Shown piece by piece: positions 31,011-41,258 of a DNA stretch of 43,052 nt. The notes under the pieces were generated by a model that saw nothing but the letters and a program-made list of their open reading frames with translations, did no database searches and was not told the DNA's origin. Numbering within the stretch: the stretch's first letter is position 1; every line of letters begins with the position of its first letter. Location: the NCBI GenBank assembly GCA_024195585.1, contig SWBL01000391.1:1-43052 (forward strand), read 5' to 3'. The translations under genes were made by a program, and so were the position numbers. The DNA comes from Aureobasidium sp. EXF-3400. Taxonomy: Eukaryota > Ascomycota > Dothideomycetes > Dothideales > Saccotheciaceae.

Positions 31011-33178
31011 ATGATGTCACCAAAGTTTGACTTAGTTGTGCTCAATGGTATTGTTGTCACTGCTGCAGATGCTGTGTTAGTCGACCCCCTGTCACAACAG
31101 CCGTCAGATCTTATCGTTGATATATGTTACTAGGCCATGTTGCATCGGCATCAAAGATGGCAAGATACACAGTCTGTCTCCTATGTTCTCCAGCGACGAG
31201 ATAGAAGGCGCGCAAATCATCGATGCAGAGTGAGTCAGTTATAATCCACACGAAGATTTGGCTCACTATGATAATCAGGGGGGCATATGTGATGCCAGGA
31301 GGCGTTGATGCACATGTACACTTATGCCAGGATCTCAAGACAGGTTTATGCCATCGTAGTCATTTGTATACCTTGTTTTGCTGACCTAAGTTTAGGAGCG
31401 CATGGACTCGGCGGAGAGTGCGCTGATAATTTCGAGACTGGATCACGAAGCGCCGCTGCTGGAGGCACGACCACCATCATAACTTTTGCGACACAGACTC
31501 GAGATGAAGCTGATCGCAGTCTGGTCAAGGTCATAGAGGCTTACAATGCCAGAGCAGAAGCCACTGGCAGTTATATCGACTATGGCTTCCATGTTATCAT
31601 CGTGCGCAATGATCCTGAGATTCTCGAGAATGAACTACCAGTTCTTGTTCGAGACTGGGGTGTGACATCCTGCAAACTCTTCATGACCTACGAATCTCAG
31701 CGCCTGACCGACACGCAACTCCTAGACGTGATGTTGGCGTCACAAAAGAACGAGATAACAACGGTATCTACCTCTGGAAATAAATGTGATCGTAGACTGA
31801 CAAGCAATCAGATGATACACGCTGAGAACGGTGACATGATTCAGTGGTTGACCGAGAAGCTCGAGGAAAAAGGAATGGTTGCTCCTTACTATCACGCTCT
31901 GTCACGACCTCCGGTAGTGGAGATGGAGGCCACGAATCGTGCAATTGCGCTTGCGGGCTTGATCGAAAACCCGATTTTGTTTGTTCATATTGGATCGCCT
32001 GTGAGTTGATGTTTCCGTTGGTGATGAGTACAGCTGACGTTCAAAGCTCGCCGCAGCAAACGTGCGAAACGCACAAACACAGGGAATGCCCATTTATGCT
32101 GAGACTTGCCCACAATATCTCAATCTGACATATGATGACCTGGTAGGAATATTCTCCAGCTGCTATGGCTGGTCACTGACATGGGGTAGCAAAAATTCCA
32201 CTCTCCGACCTGCTTTGAGAATAGTAAGCATATCTGCTCACCGCCACCACCCCCTGGAACATCTGATCACGATGAGCTTTACCTGTGAGTCCCATCTTTT
32301 CTGTACTGCCTATGCTTGTATGTTAGCTAATTTCGATCTCAAGTGGTCTCCACAATGGCACCTTTACCATCTTTTCGTCAGATCACTGTCCTTTTAGATA
32401 TGATCACCCGCATGGCAAGCCCTCAGGGGTACTGGAAGATCCTGTTAGCATGGTAGGTGAGCAGCCCTGTAAGGGTGAAGAATTGCAGGATCTGGTCACA
32501 CGCAAGCCTGGCTCCTTTCGCTTTATCCCAAACGGAATTCCAGGTGTAGAGACAAGGCTGTCCTTACTGTATACTGGCGGTCTTGCTCCGGGAAGAATCA
32601 CCCCACAGAAGTTTGTGGAGCTCACATCGACAAATCCATCAAAGCTGGTAGGTGAACGAGATCTTAGATTTGTTTCAGCAGCTTACAATGGGAATCTTGT
32701 AGTATGGACTCTATCCAAAGAAAGGAGCGATAATGGTAACAGCACATCATTCCATTCAGATCTGGATGTAATACTGACTCCGATGTTCTAGCCTGGATCA
32801 GACGCCGATTTAGTGATTGTGAGTACTGCGACGCATGATATTCGAGAAAGGCTGACCGGCAATGAAGTGGCATCCTCAAGAGACATTCAAGTCCTTTGCT
32901 TTGAGCAACGACATGCTTCATCACAATGTCGATTGTAAGAAATGTTCCTTGGATTCATCGTCTAAAAGCTAATTCCATCAGACACCCCATACGAAGGTAA
33001 AGAGTTTGTAAACTGGCCTCGTTATACGATCCTACGAGGAAAGGTGATCTGGGCCGAAGGAGAGCTTAAAGGTAAATCCTACGATGGCGAATACCTCAAG
33101 CGTGGACCAAGTTATCTTGGGACAGGCCCAGCAGGAAGGCGTAGGGATTCGAAGAGGACTGCGACATGGTTAAGATAG
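31011..33178 (+). CDS. Dihydropyrimidinase/hydantoinase-type cyclic amidohydrolase
   Basis: Hydrolyses the ring amide of dihydropyrimidines, hydantoins or similar cyclic imides in the cytosol with a two-metal centre. Twelve exons: 31011-31075, 31134-31229, 31279-31343, 31396-31763, 31812-32000, 32047-32142, 32190-32284, 32344-32647, 32703-32735, 32792-32818, 32868-32934, 32982-33178; total 1602 nt, 533 residues. All introns are 46-59 nt. Metal ligands are all present: His66 and His68 (DAHVHL), the carboxylated Lys169 (TSCKLFMTYES), His201 (HAENGD), His257 (FVHIGSP) and Asp338 (SSDHCPF). Other family blocks are YAETCPQYL, CSPP and NGIPGVETR...LYTGG. Near 32453-32494 the protein has extra residues that could be a 42-nt intron retained in frame. 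Length fits the family (450-560). Exact substrate is not decidable from sequence. Its neighbours suggest a catabolic role outside standard uracil degradation. Confidence 0.93.
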
Positions 33179-33613
33179 AGTACTGCCCTGGAGTTGATAT
33201 CTCATTTGTACTATAGCACCTCCGTAATATGCAGACAAGGTTGATAAAGATCGATTATTTGATTACATGGTCCCGAGCAGATAGAGCAGGTGCGTCCTGT
33301 TCGATGATGCACGGGATGATTTTCCAAGTGGTCCAGAATTGGTCAGGCGAAGCTTCCCTGTTCGTATGTCAACTTCACGGCTTCAATTCGAACGATCAAC
33401 CATCGCCAAACTTGTTCATTAGATCCAACCGCCGCCATCATCTGTTTTACCCAGGATGTTTCTTGTTCTGTATTTGGCCGACTGTATGATGAAGTAGCCT
33501 TTGTGAGGAGGACGGGCTTACGTAATGGCGATATACGCTTATCGTCGCCTACACACTCTTCGCAAGTACTATCTTGCTCGACCTTATGGACGAGATGCAG
33601 CTTTGTGTTCGCA
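33179..33613. promoter_or_regulatory. Upstream region of the Zn2Cys6 regulator gene, with GATA sites
   Basis: About 435 bp between the amidohydrolase stop and the regulator start. HGATAR matches are TGATAA at 33242-33247, AGATAG at 33279-33284 and TTATCG (reverse) at 33539-33544. A frame from 33229 to 33489 is open but unrecognised. Confidence 0.4.
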
Positions 33614-36119
33614 ATGGAGAAACGACAGGCTTCACCAGTGTGAGTTGGTTGTCAAAAGCGAGAATTAGGCTTCTTGACTAACAATTTCGAGTCCCCAGAG
33701 CGATGCCCGCCCGGGGAAAAGTCGTCGGACAGTCCGGGCCTGTTTGAATGTTGAGATATACCCACACTGCCTTGCAAATATGACAATGAGTCTGACTGTT
33801 GACAGTGCCGGTCTCGCAAGCAGAAATGCCCCGCACCTCCCTCAGGAGCGGCGCTGCAAACACCTTGTAGCCGCTGCCGAGAGCTCTCCTTGAGATGCTC
33901 CTTCGAGGTGGAGACATCCTCTGGCACAGATTTAAGCGCGAGTCCTCACAAGCTGGTTGAGTACATCCTAGATCTACAACGACGGTACGAGACACGATGT
34001 ACGACATTCGAGAACAGACTGACGCGGCATGTCCTACGACAGACTCGATGATCACGAGCAGCGACTTGTCACACTCGAGGGTTCGGAGAGCAATCAAAAC
34101 ACTAGCAACCAAGATGGATACAGGTGCCCATCTTCCACAAGCGGCGACGAGTAAGTATACTGCTGTTGTTCGTATCCTTAGTAGTGACTGACTCATTCCA
34201 AGCAATTGCGCGGTCGTACCCATGCGGTCTGCTTCACCTCCGCAGATAATCGGGGACGAGCAAGAACCTGAATTCAACATGGACCATGTCGCTCTGGAAT
34301 CACCTTTCGCAACCCTGAGATCAATGGGTGCAAGAGCCAACGGCCAGATCAACGGGGACATCAACTCTAGAAACAGGTATCAGGCTTCATCAGATCACGC
34401 TGAAACACAAGATCCGGTTGCTTGTGGCGTTCTGACCGTGAATGAGACAGAAAGGGCTGTCGAGCTGTGAGAATCTTTGATTTGTCCTTCGCTTGGGTCT
34501 TCTACTCACTGCTCTTGCAGATACTTCAGCCGTTATCACCCTCATGCGCCTTTCATCAGCGAAGCATTCAGACATGATACGCTAAGTTTGAGAACGACTA
34601 GTCCCGCAGTCTTCCTTGCCATTTGCTCGATCAGTACTCGGTCATGGCGTGACGATTACGAGCAGCAGTAAGTATCTTACTTATCAGATGGATCCACCTT
34701 TGACCAATGATCAGGCCAGAACAACCATGCAGTGCACATCCGAGAGTTGTCGATTTGATGTCTCTGTTCGACCAATGTATCTCGCGACTTCTACTGCGCC
34801 CACTACCTCCTGATATCAACCTGGACTCGGTGCAGGCTCTACTCTTGTATGCGCAGTGGATGCCATTCGATGAGAAGAATCGTGAAGACGCGTACGGCAT
34901 GCCGTCAACTCCAAGAAGCCGATACAACGATGTTAGTGCCTGGGCTGTGTTAGGCCTCGCAGCTCGCTATGCAAAGCTTCTTCGGATCAACCAACAACTG
35001 GTAATCACAGGACAAAATACCTACTACGAGGATGACTTTGCCCGCTACAGGACATACTATAACCTGATCTCATGCGATTTTAACCTGATGCTAAGCTCAG
35101 GTCTACCAGTGTCTATCGATCCAACGTCAACACGACGAGGGATGCATGAGCTTGTTGAAAATAACCACGCTCAGTCACCAGGTGATCTGCGAATCGTGGC
35201 ACTCATTGAGTTGGTGGATATGACTTATCAAACGCTGGCCAAATGTGGCGACTTCTCCGGCCGCAATCTGGATCCGAGATCCTTGAGGTCGTTGAATGCA
35301 GATTTAGATCAATGGGAAAGACTTTGGACAACCAAACTGGCTCACACAACCTCGCAACACAACCAATTGCCATTCACTTCGGTGAGATGGTATCGGCTCG
35401 CTCTAAATAGCGCTTCTCTTGCGCCACTGTTCTCGTCTGAACAGCAAGTTAGACCCAGGCACTCTCATTTATTGTCGCTCCAATGCCTGGAAAAAAGCTT
35501 GACTGCTGCTTGTCAGATCGTGTTTTCTTACTCATTGGACGCAGGAAGCTTTGTTTGGGATATCGAGTCGCAGCTGCCATCCTCCTTTCCTGAAGGTCCT
35601 TCCAAGCTAGATCGTGAAGCACTACATCGAATGCAGTATGCAGTGGACTCATCGTGGATCTCCTATACCTTCGCCGTCACCTTTTTGGTCTTATGCTTCG
35701 TGAGGCGAATTGTGGATGGTATGTTGAAGCCTCAGTATCCTATCATCCACAAGATTATACTCATCATGTAAACAGATAATCTTCAACTCTGTTGTCTTCA
35801 GCCAGAAAACACACAGGCCTCTTTGCAACCGTCAAACCTACAACCTAGTTCAGTTCTCAATCGTCTCTTGCGCTTAGCACTTGAAGTATGCAGTGGGATA
35901 GAGAGATTTTCACCCTACTGTCCTGGCCACGACTATCGTAAGATCATCATGCGTGCAGCATCTTTGTTAGGCGTCACAGATCAAGATGGCGGAAATAATG
36001 TCACCGAGACCGAAGCAGACGTGCAATCAATATTTGACTTGATACATGAGTCTGGATTTGACTGGCCACAAAGTCTCTACGGCATGGAAGATGACATCAA
36101 CATTGAGTGGAGTGCTTGA
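33614..36119 (+). CDS. Zn2Cys6 fungal transcription factor
   Basis: A nuclear regulator, the likely pathway-specific activator of this cluster. Eight exons: 33614-33637, 33699-33749, 33806-33984, 34043-34150, 34203-34466, 34521-34667, 34715-35718, 35806-36119; 2091 nt, 696 residues. The N-terminus is basic (PGKSRRTVRACLN) and an intron separates the first Cys from the second. The Cys6 cluster is C-x2-C-x6-C-x12-C-x2-C-x6-C. A short coiled-coil-like linker (LVEYILDLQRRLDDHEQRLV) follows, as expected for dimer formation. From about residue 210 comes the fungal-specific transcription-factor middle homology region, starting LYFSRYHPHAPFIS and including LLLYAQWMP and WAVLGLAARYAKLL. The last intron (87 nt) could be spliced to either of two nearby AG sites; the chosen one keeps the frame. 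It sits between the amidohydrolase and DUF3830 genes. Confidence 0.9.
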
Positions 36120-36316
36120 GGACTGTCCGTCGACAATTGGATCATCTTTCCTACTACAATGCTTGCCAAAACCGGTATCGAAAGTCTTCAATTGCAACTT
36201 CCATGGATCGTAGCCTATAATTTTGAGCGAGTCGAAGCGCTTATCGCTCGCTTACGAAACTTATCGACCCTAGTACCAATGCATGTCAATATTGAGATCT
36301 CAGAAAGCGTAATAGA

Positions 36317-36760
36317 TCATATGCGCGCGTACTTCACTCGATTGGCAACCTCAAAAAGCACATCTTGGGCCCCTTCCCAAAGCACCAACTTGCCCAAAGC
36401 CTTCAGATTCTCCTGACCTTCCGTGATAGTCAAGAAATGGTTGGCAGCAAGCGCGCCCATCTTGCTGGCAAACGCAACATTACCATAGCAAAATAGAAGT
36501 TCAGTCTCCGAATATCCGCCCGGATAGAACAAGATTTGGCCCGCGGCAGGATGTGCAGTATGGTTCTCGAACGCAAGCTTGAAGTCTTCGTCACCGAGTG
36601 GGATCCAGACAGCTTCGCCGCTCCAGCGGACATGAATGATCTTTTGGCGGTAGGGGAGTAGTTTTTGAAAAGTGGCCACGGTATTGGGGGCCTCCTCTTC
36701 GAACTTGGCAAGGAATTGATAGGGCCCAGCGGTGATCAGGATAGCGTTGTCGTCATCCAT
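36317..36760 (-). CDS. DUF3830-family cyclophilin-like protein
   Basis: A 147-residue, intronless protein of the DUF3830 family, which is mainly known from bacteria and has a cyclophilin-like barrel. Diagnostic blocks are FEEEAPNTVATFQKLLPY near residue 20, IIHVRWSGEAVWIPLG, GQILFYPGGYSETELLFCYG and ASKMGALAANHFLTI. The start at 36760 (MDDDNAIL, context ATCATGG) matches the beginning of the domain. The frame is open 29 codons further to another ATG at 36847, but those residues look like leader sequence. The molecular function is unknown. The fold is shared with subunits of 5-oxoprolinase and allophanate hydrolase, so a role beside the cyclic amidohydrolase is possible; this is inference. It is convergent with the regulator gene (stop codons 197 bp apart) and divergent from the dioxygenase gene. 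Confidence 0.85.
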   Translation of the reverse strand: MDDDNAILITAGPYQFLAKFEEEAPNTVATFQKLLPYRQKIIHVRWSGEAVWIPLGDEDFKLAFENHTAHPAAGQILFYPGGYSETELLFCYGNVAFASKMGALAANHFLTITEGQENLKALGKLVLWEGAQDVLFEVANRVKYARI

Positions 36761-37033
36761 GATTTTGGTGGTGTTGGTCTGTTGTAAAATCTGGTCGTAT
36801 GATTTATGGGTAGTTGTGATGTGTTCGCCGGCTTTGTCGGCGGACATCCCGAAGCGATGAACGCCTTCCGCTCTTCCTTATCGCCCACCCTTATCACTCG
36901 TATCGCGATATGGGCCGCATGAGCTGTGACGCTGTAATTTGTAGCATATTCTCATGACATATAATGATCCAGCATAGTGTAATAGCATACCAAATCCTAC
37001 TCAAAACTAACTTCAGCACCCGGTGTATCCAAA
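36761..37033. promoter_or_regulatory. Divergent promoter of the DUF3830 and dioxygenase genes
   Basis: Start codons are 273 bp apart. HGATAR matches TTATCG (36878-36883) and TTATCA (36891-36896) lie close together, in reverse orientation. An inverted repeat with arms CGCCG / CGGCG and a 7-base spacer lies at 36826-36842. Confidence 0.45.
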
Positions 37034-38370
37034 ATGTTCGAATCACTTACACGAGTCTACGAGAACAAAACAGCTCTTGACCCTGGGTCCATGAGGCTTC
37101 GGGGAGAGAAAGTCGAAAACGTTGATAATCTCTTGGTAGTGCCTGTCTTGGTATCCGAAGCTTCTGTTTTCGGTGCCGAAGTGTTTGGTATCAACTGGAA
37201 GGAGCCGATCTCCAAGGCAGTAGTGAAGCAGGTGAGAGTCAACAAACAAAATCAAGCATCAAGACTGACGGATCTGACAACAGCTCATCGAATTGCAAGA
37301 CAAATACGCCGTCCTTATCTTCCGGGAGACAGGACTCGACAATGATGGACACATTGCTTTTTCTAAGCAGCTAGGGGACAAACTCGAGATCAACCCATTT
37401 TTCTATGGTCGCGAGAACGATCGTGTTGGTGAACCTCTGCTGTTCGATGTTGGAAAGTCAGTAAGATCCGATACTCACGATATGCTATATGCTGACAGTG
37501 ATTAGCATCGAGCTTGATGGGTCACTAGTCAAGCCTGATAGCCGTCGATGGCATCATAGTATGGGCAATGCTCTCTGGCATACTGTGAGTACGAAGCAGA
37601 ATGTCATGTCGGTGGAAAGTCCCTAACCACCATAGGACTCAACCTACCATCAAGAACGCTCGAAGTATTCTCTCCTACTCAGTCATAGTAATGCTGTCAC
37701 CGGCGGATGTTATACTCACTTTGCGGATACCCGTCGCGCATATTCAGATCTGCCCCAAGACCTCAAAGAGGAGCTAGAAGATCTGGTAGTCGAGCATGAG
37801 TAAGACGAAGGCTTCGTGTATTCCGTAAAGAGGCTTCTGCTAATACCGTTGAAGTCTTTGGCACTCGCGCAAACTTGCAAGCCCGATCATTTACAGCGAT
37901 CCTACGGACCGAGAAAAGGCCTTGAAGCCTCCAGCGTATCATCGTCTTGTTCAGATTGCACCTGATGGACGGAAGACTCTGTTCCTTGCTGCTCATGCAA
38001 AGCGTATCGTCGGTCGCTCATTCGAAGACAGTCAAGAGTTGATCTGGCGATTGATCAATCACTGTACTCAAGCAAAGGTAAGGTCGCCTGGTGTTTTTGC
38101 GTACCCATCACGTCGAGCTTACGCTGGATGCAGTATGTCTTTAGCATGGAATGGCTTTCAGGCGGAGATATGGTTTGGTGGGACAACAGGTATGCCTGTC
38201 ATGACTCATATTGTATACAATCTCTAACAGCCGCACACAGGCAGTCGATGCATCGCTCTAACCCTTACCTAGAAGGCATGTCGGCAAGAGATGTAAGACG
38301 ATCGACTGTCATAGACGATGGTCCGTTTGCGTTTGGTGTTGCGGCTGAAGGTGATCAGGAAGCTGAGTAG
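37034..38370 (+). CDS. TauD/TfdA-type Fe(II)/2-oxoglutarate-dependent dioxygenase
   Basis: Hydroxylates a small, usually anionic substrate next to a heteroatom while decarboxylating 2-oxoglutarate. Seven exons: 37034-37231, 37284-37456, 37506-37584, 37636-37799, 37855-38077, 38134-38189, 38241-38370; 1023 nt, 340 residues. All introns are 49-56 nt. The metal triad is His149 and Asp151 in WHTDST (an intron falls between Thr150 and Asp151) and His302 in DNRQSMHR. The Arg that binds 2-oxoglutarate is Arg317 or Arg318. The conserved GHIAFSKQLGD, RRAYSDLP and FLAAHAKRIVG blocks are all in order. The N-terminus has no targeting signal. It is divergent from the DUF3830 gene and ends 40 bp from the convergent transporter gene. 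Relatives act on taurine, 2,4-D, alkyl sulfates and other acids; substrate here is unknown. Confidence 0.93.
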
Positions 38371-38409
38371 AATGGTAAAGTGGATTCCAGCATCGCACCG
38401 AAATTTGTA

Positions 38410-39794
38410 TTACCTAGTGTTACGTTTCATCGGCACCAGATAAGCCAAAGCAGAAAATCCAGCGCTCGCAAACATCGCACATCCAGTGAATATAACCAAA
38501 GCCTTATACTTCCCCAACCCATATCCATGCACATCAACCTCAGGGCTCAAGAGTGCTCCACTGATGGGGCCCGCTAGGACGTTGCCAATACCTTGGGCAA
38601 AGGAGAAAAGGCAGAACATAGTCATGGTATCGGTCTGTTCAGAAGCCACAGCAGTACCCATCCTCACCCTCATAGCCAGGAAAGCGTAGGCGAAGAACCC
38701 GTAGATCAATGCAAAGACGACCAGGACAGCTAAAGACTTGGCGAGTCCCCAAAGAGCCAGAGCCACGATAGTGGAAACCAGCATTGTCGATAGCAAAAGG
38801 TTATTGAGTGAAAATCGACCATCAGAGAGATATCCATAAGTAAACTGTCCCAGTACTGACGATACATTCATAAGCGCAATCAGCATGGCGCCGAATCTGG
38901 ATTCCAAACCAGCAGTTGCAGCATAAGAAGGCAAATACAAGCTCGGGAGATAAAACCCCAGACTCTGTGACATAGTAGACAAGATATACATCCAGAAGAT
39001 AGGTTTCCTGGTGAAGCTCCAATCCGTCTTTGCAAGACTGCTGCGGTGGGAAGCAGGTAGTCGTCCTTTCATGGATGGAAGTAGAGGGCCAGTCATGATG
39101 ATTGTCGCTACCGCCATAGCTCGCAGAGTAATTTTGTATCCGTATTTGTGTAGTAGAGCTTCGATGATGAAGGGGTATGCTACTCCAGAAGCGCCAGAAG
39201 AGCCGAGTAAGATGCCCCAAGCAAGGCCTCTGCGAGCGACCCACCATTCGTTTACCATACTGACAACGGGGTAGAAAATGATGAGGTAACCCACTAAGCG
39301 GAACATCAGCCCTGGCATTGATCGGTAGTCAATAAGTTGTACTTACCACCATACATCACACCCTGCGTAACAATCAAAGCTCCTATAGTATCCGCAAAAC
39401 TGCCTGCCACCATACCCGCTAGACAGATGATCCAACCAGCAACAACCATATGTCTCTGATACATCGGAAACTTCTTGACAAGAGGTGCCATCAATGGTGC
39501 GCCCATGTACACGATACCAGTAGCTATACTTCCGATATAGGTGATGAACGGGCTGCCTTCAAATTCCGGCAAGCTAGAGTAGTACTCTTGGAAGATACCG
39601 AACGATAGAGGAAAGCCCCAAAGAATAGCTTCGAACATGAAAGCGGCTAATAGGACACGCCAGGCCTGTAGACCGCCGTCGACAGGGGGAAGTGTCTGGT
39701 CTGGTGAATTGTGTTCATCGTGAATGCCGTTCTCGGAGACGGAGGATGGGTTGTCCAGGTTCTGTAGCTCGTGAGGACTCTCAGTAGTCGCCAT
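38410..39794 (-). CDS. MFS transporter, monocarboxylate-transporter-like
   Basis: A twelve-helix major facilitator of the fungal monocarboxylate/riboflavin-transporter-like group. Exons 39347-39794 and 38410-39293 join across a 53-nt intron (GTAAGT, GCTGAT branch, CTTAG); 1332 nt, 443 residues. The hydrophilic N-terminus leads to the family signature DGGLQAWRVLLAAF at helix 1, then WGFPLSFGIFQEYY, the helix-4/5 block YYPxxSMVNEWW-like sequence (here IIFYPVVSMVNEWWVARRGLAWGI) shortened by me to its landmarks, GSSGASGVAYP, and a second half opening SFTRKPIFWMYILS. The start at 39794 (MATTESPHEL) fits homologues; the frame is open further upstream. It ends 40 bp from the convergent dioxygenase gene and may move an acid substrate or product of that pathway. 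Its inclusion in the cluster is by position only. Confidence 0.92.
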
Positions 39795-39932
39795 ATTGGA
39801 TGTCAGTGTGGAAGGTGTAGCTTCAAATGTGAGGACATTCTGTTTTGATGACTGCCTCTTGTCGTCGACAGGGCGTGTTGTGGATTCGACAGTAAAGTTC
39901 AAACGGTAGACGGGCCGGGTCAAAGAGATTGT

Positions 39933-39960
39933 TGCGTATTGCGTACTGCGTATTGCGTAT
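39933..39960. repeat. Four tandem copies of a 7-bp unit upstream of the MFS gene
   Basis: Units TGCGTAT, TGCGTAC, TGCGTAT, TGCGTAT lie about 140 bp upstream of the transporter start codon, in its promoter or 5' leader. Such a short array may be a slippage product or a cluster of binding sites. Confidence 0.7.
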
Positions 39961-40128
39961 ACCAACGCGTATACGGAGTACCAGAGCTTTGCATCACTTG
40001 GAGAGTGTCAACAATTGTTCCAAAAGTTTAATATTATGCCAATATCAAGCTATCCAAAATCGCTCTCTCACTACAGAGAAGCACATCCACGGTGTCTTCC
40101 AAAAAGCTCATTCTCCTCTACACTTTCC

Positions 40129-40634
40129 TCACAGCGCCGCCTGATCCTGCGACTGCTTAATCCCCTCCACACCCCCAAACCAATCAACCCTACTCTGACA
40201 CCAGATCTCCACTCTGGGCTTAAACTTCGTATTGTGCAAACTCAAATCATCAATCGTACCCACTCTCGGAAGCGAAAACCCAGGGAACCCAGAACTTCTT
40301 CTATACATCAATGTTCCACAGACCTTGCAGAAGAAGTTTGTCATTGTGTTGCCGGAAGCCACGGTTGCGGAAGTCGAGTATTGGGTCAACTTGTCTTCGC
40401 CGCGGAGGTGCTTGAGAGAGCTGTCTTTGACGACGAAGGCGGTGGTGAGGACTGAGGCGGTGAGTTTGCGGCAGTCGGTGCAGTGGCAGACGAAGACTTG
40501 GGTTAGGTCATCGCCTTCGACTGGCTTTAGTGGAGGTTAGTGTGGTGGTTGAGAGAAGGGAAGGTGGGGTGTGGACGAACCACTTCAAGTTGGACGCTGC
40601 CGCAGAAGCAGGATGCGGTTGTTCTTTGGGCCAT
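40129..40634 (-). CDS. GFA/CENP-V-type zinc-binding protein
   Basis: A small protein of the family named for glutathione-dependent formaldehyde-activating enzyme. Exons 40581-40634 and 40129-40524 join across a 56-nt intron (GTTCGT donor, CTAAC branch, AAAG acceptor); 450 nt, 149 residues. The zinc-binding cysteines are in the family pattern: SCFCGS near the start, VCHCTDCRK about residue 35, and FFCKVCGTLMYR about residue 85. A phase-0 alternative donor (GTGGTT) three bases upstream would drop one residue. Most fungal members are not shown to be formaldehyde enzymes, so the name should be taken as a fold label. It has no targeting signal. Confidence 0.9.
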
Positions 40635-41258
40635 GATTAAAGCTTGTTCCGGTGGTGTTTCTTTTTGTAAGAGGTGTTATGGAAAGGGATGAATTGGAGA
40701 TAGGATTCTGGAAATTGGATAGCAGCTTGTCTGCTTGATATAGCAAGCTCTTTGAGATAAGGTAAGGTAAGCTGACGGCATGGAGTAGCATCATAGGTGA
40801 GTTCCAGACCGTTCAGAAAGCGGAGGTCGCGGTTATCATTCGACCGAAACCTCCACTTGACCGAGTGTGAGGATTGATGTCGCACGGTTGGCCTGCTTAC
40901 ATATCTCAAGACTCTGCAGTATGAAGCACAATCGAAATTGATGATATAGAAGCTCGGAGACGAAAGCACAGGCAATGGGAAGTACCTGATACATGACTAC
41001 AGTATGCTCTGTACTGTGGCTGGAGCTTTACTGCGGCTGGCTTCCCTGTGGCGGTGCATATCCGTACCACGGCCATAGTCGATTGTTCAAATTGGAGAGT
41101 AGGTGCAGATTCTCACCACAAGAAAGTTGTTCCATCATGCTTCTCTACGTGCGTAGAAGCGTCCTGAATCCTTCGAATTTACCGGGCAGGCAACAACGAT
41201 CAATCGATCAACCTCCGGCTTCCCCGCGGCTTCCTGCCTTCCAACAACAGCAATCACC
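40635..41258. promoter_or_regulatory. Divergent intergenic region
   Basis: About 620 bp between the GFA-type gene (-) and the gene at 41259 (+), so it must hold both promoters. No clear motif or small gene seen. Confidence 0.4.
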
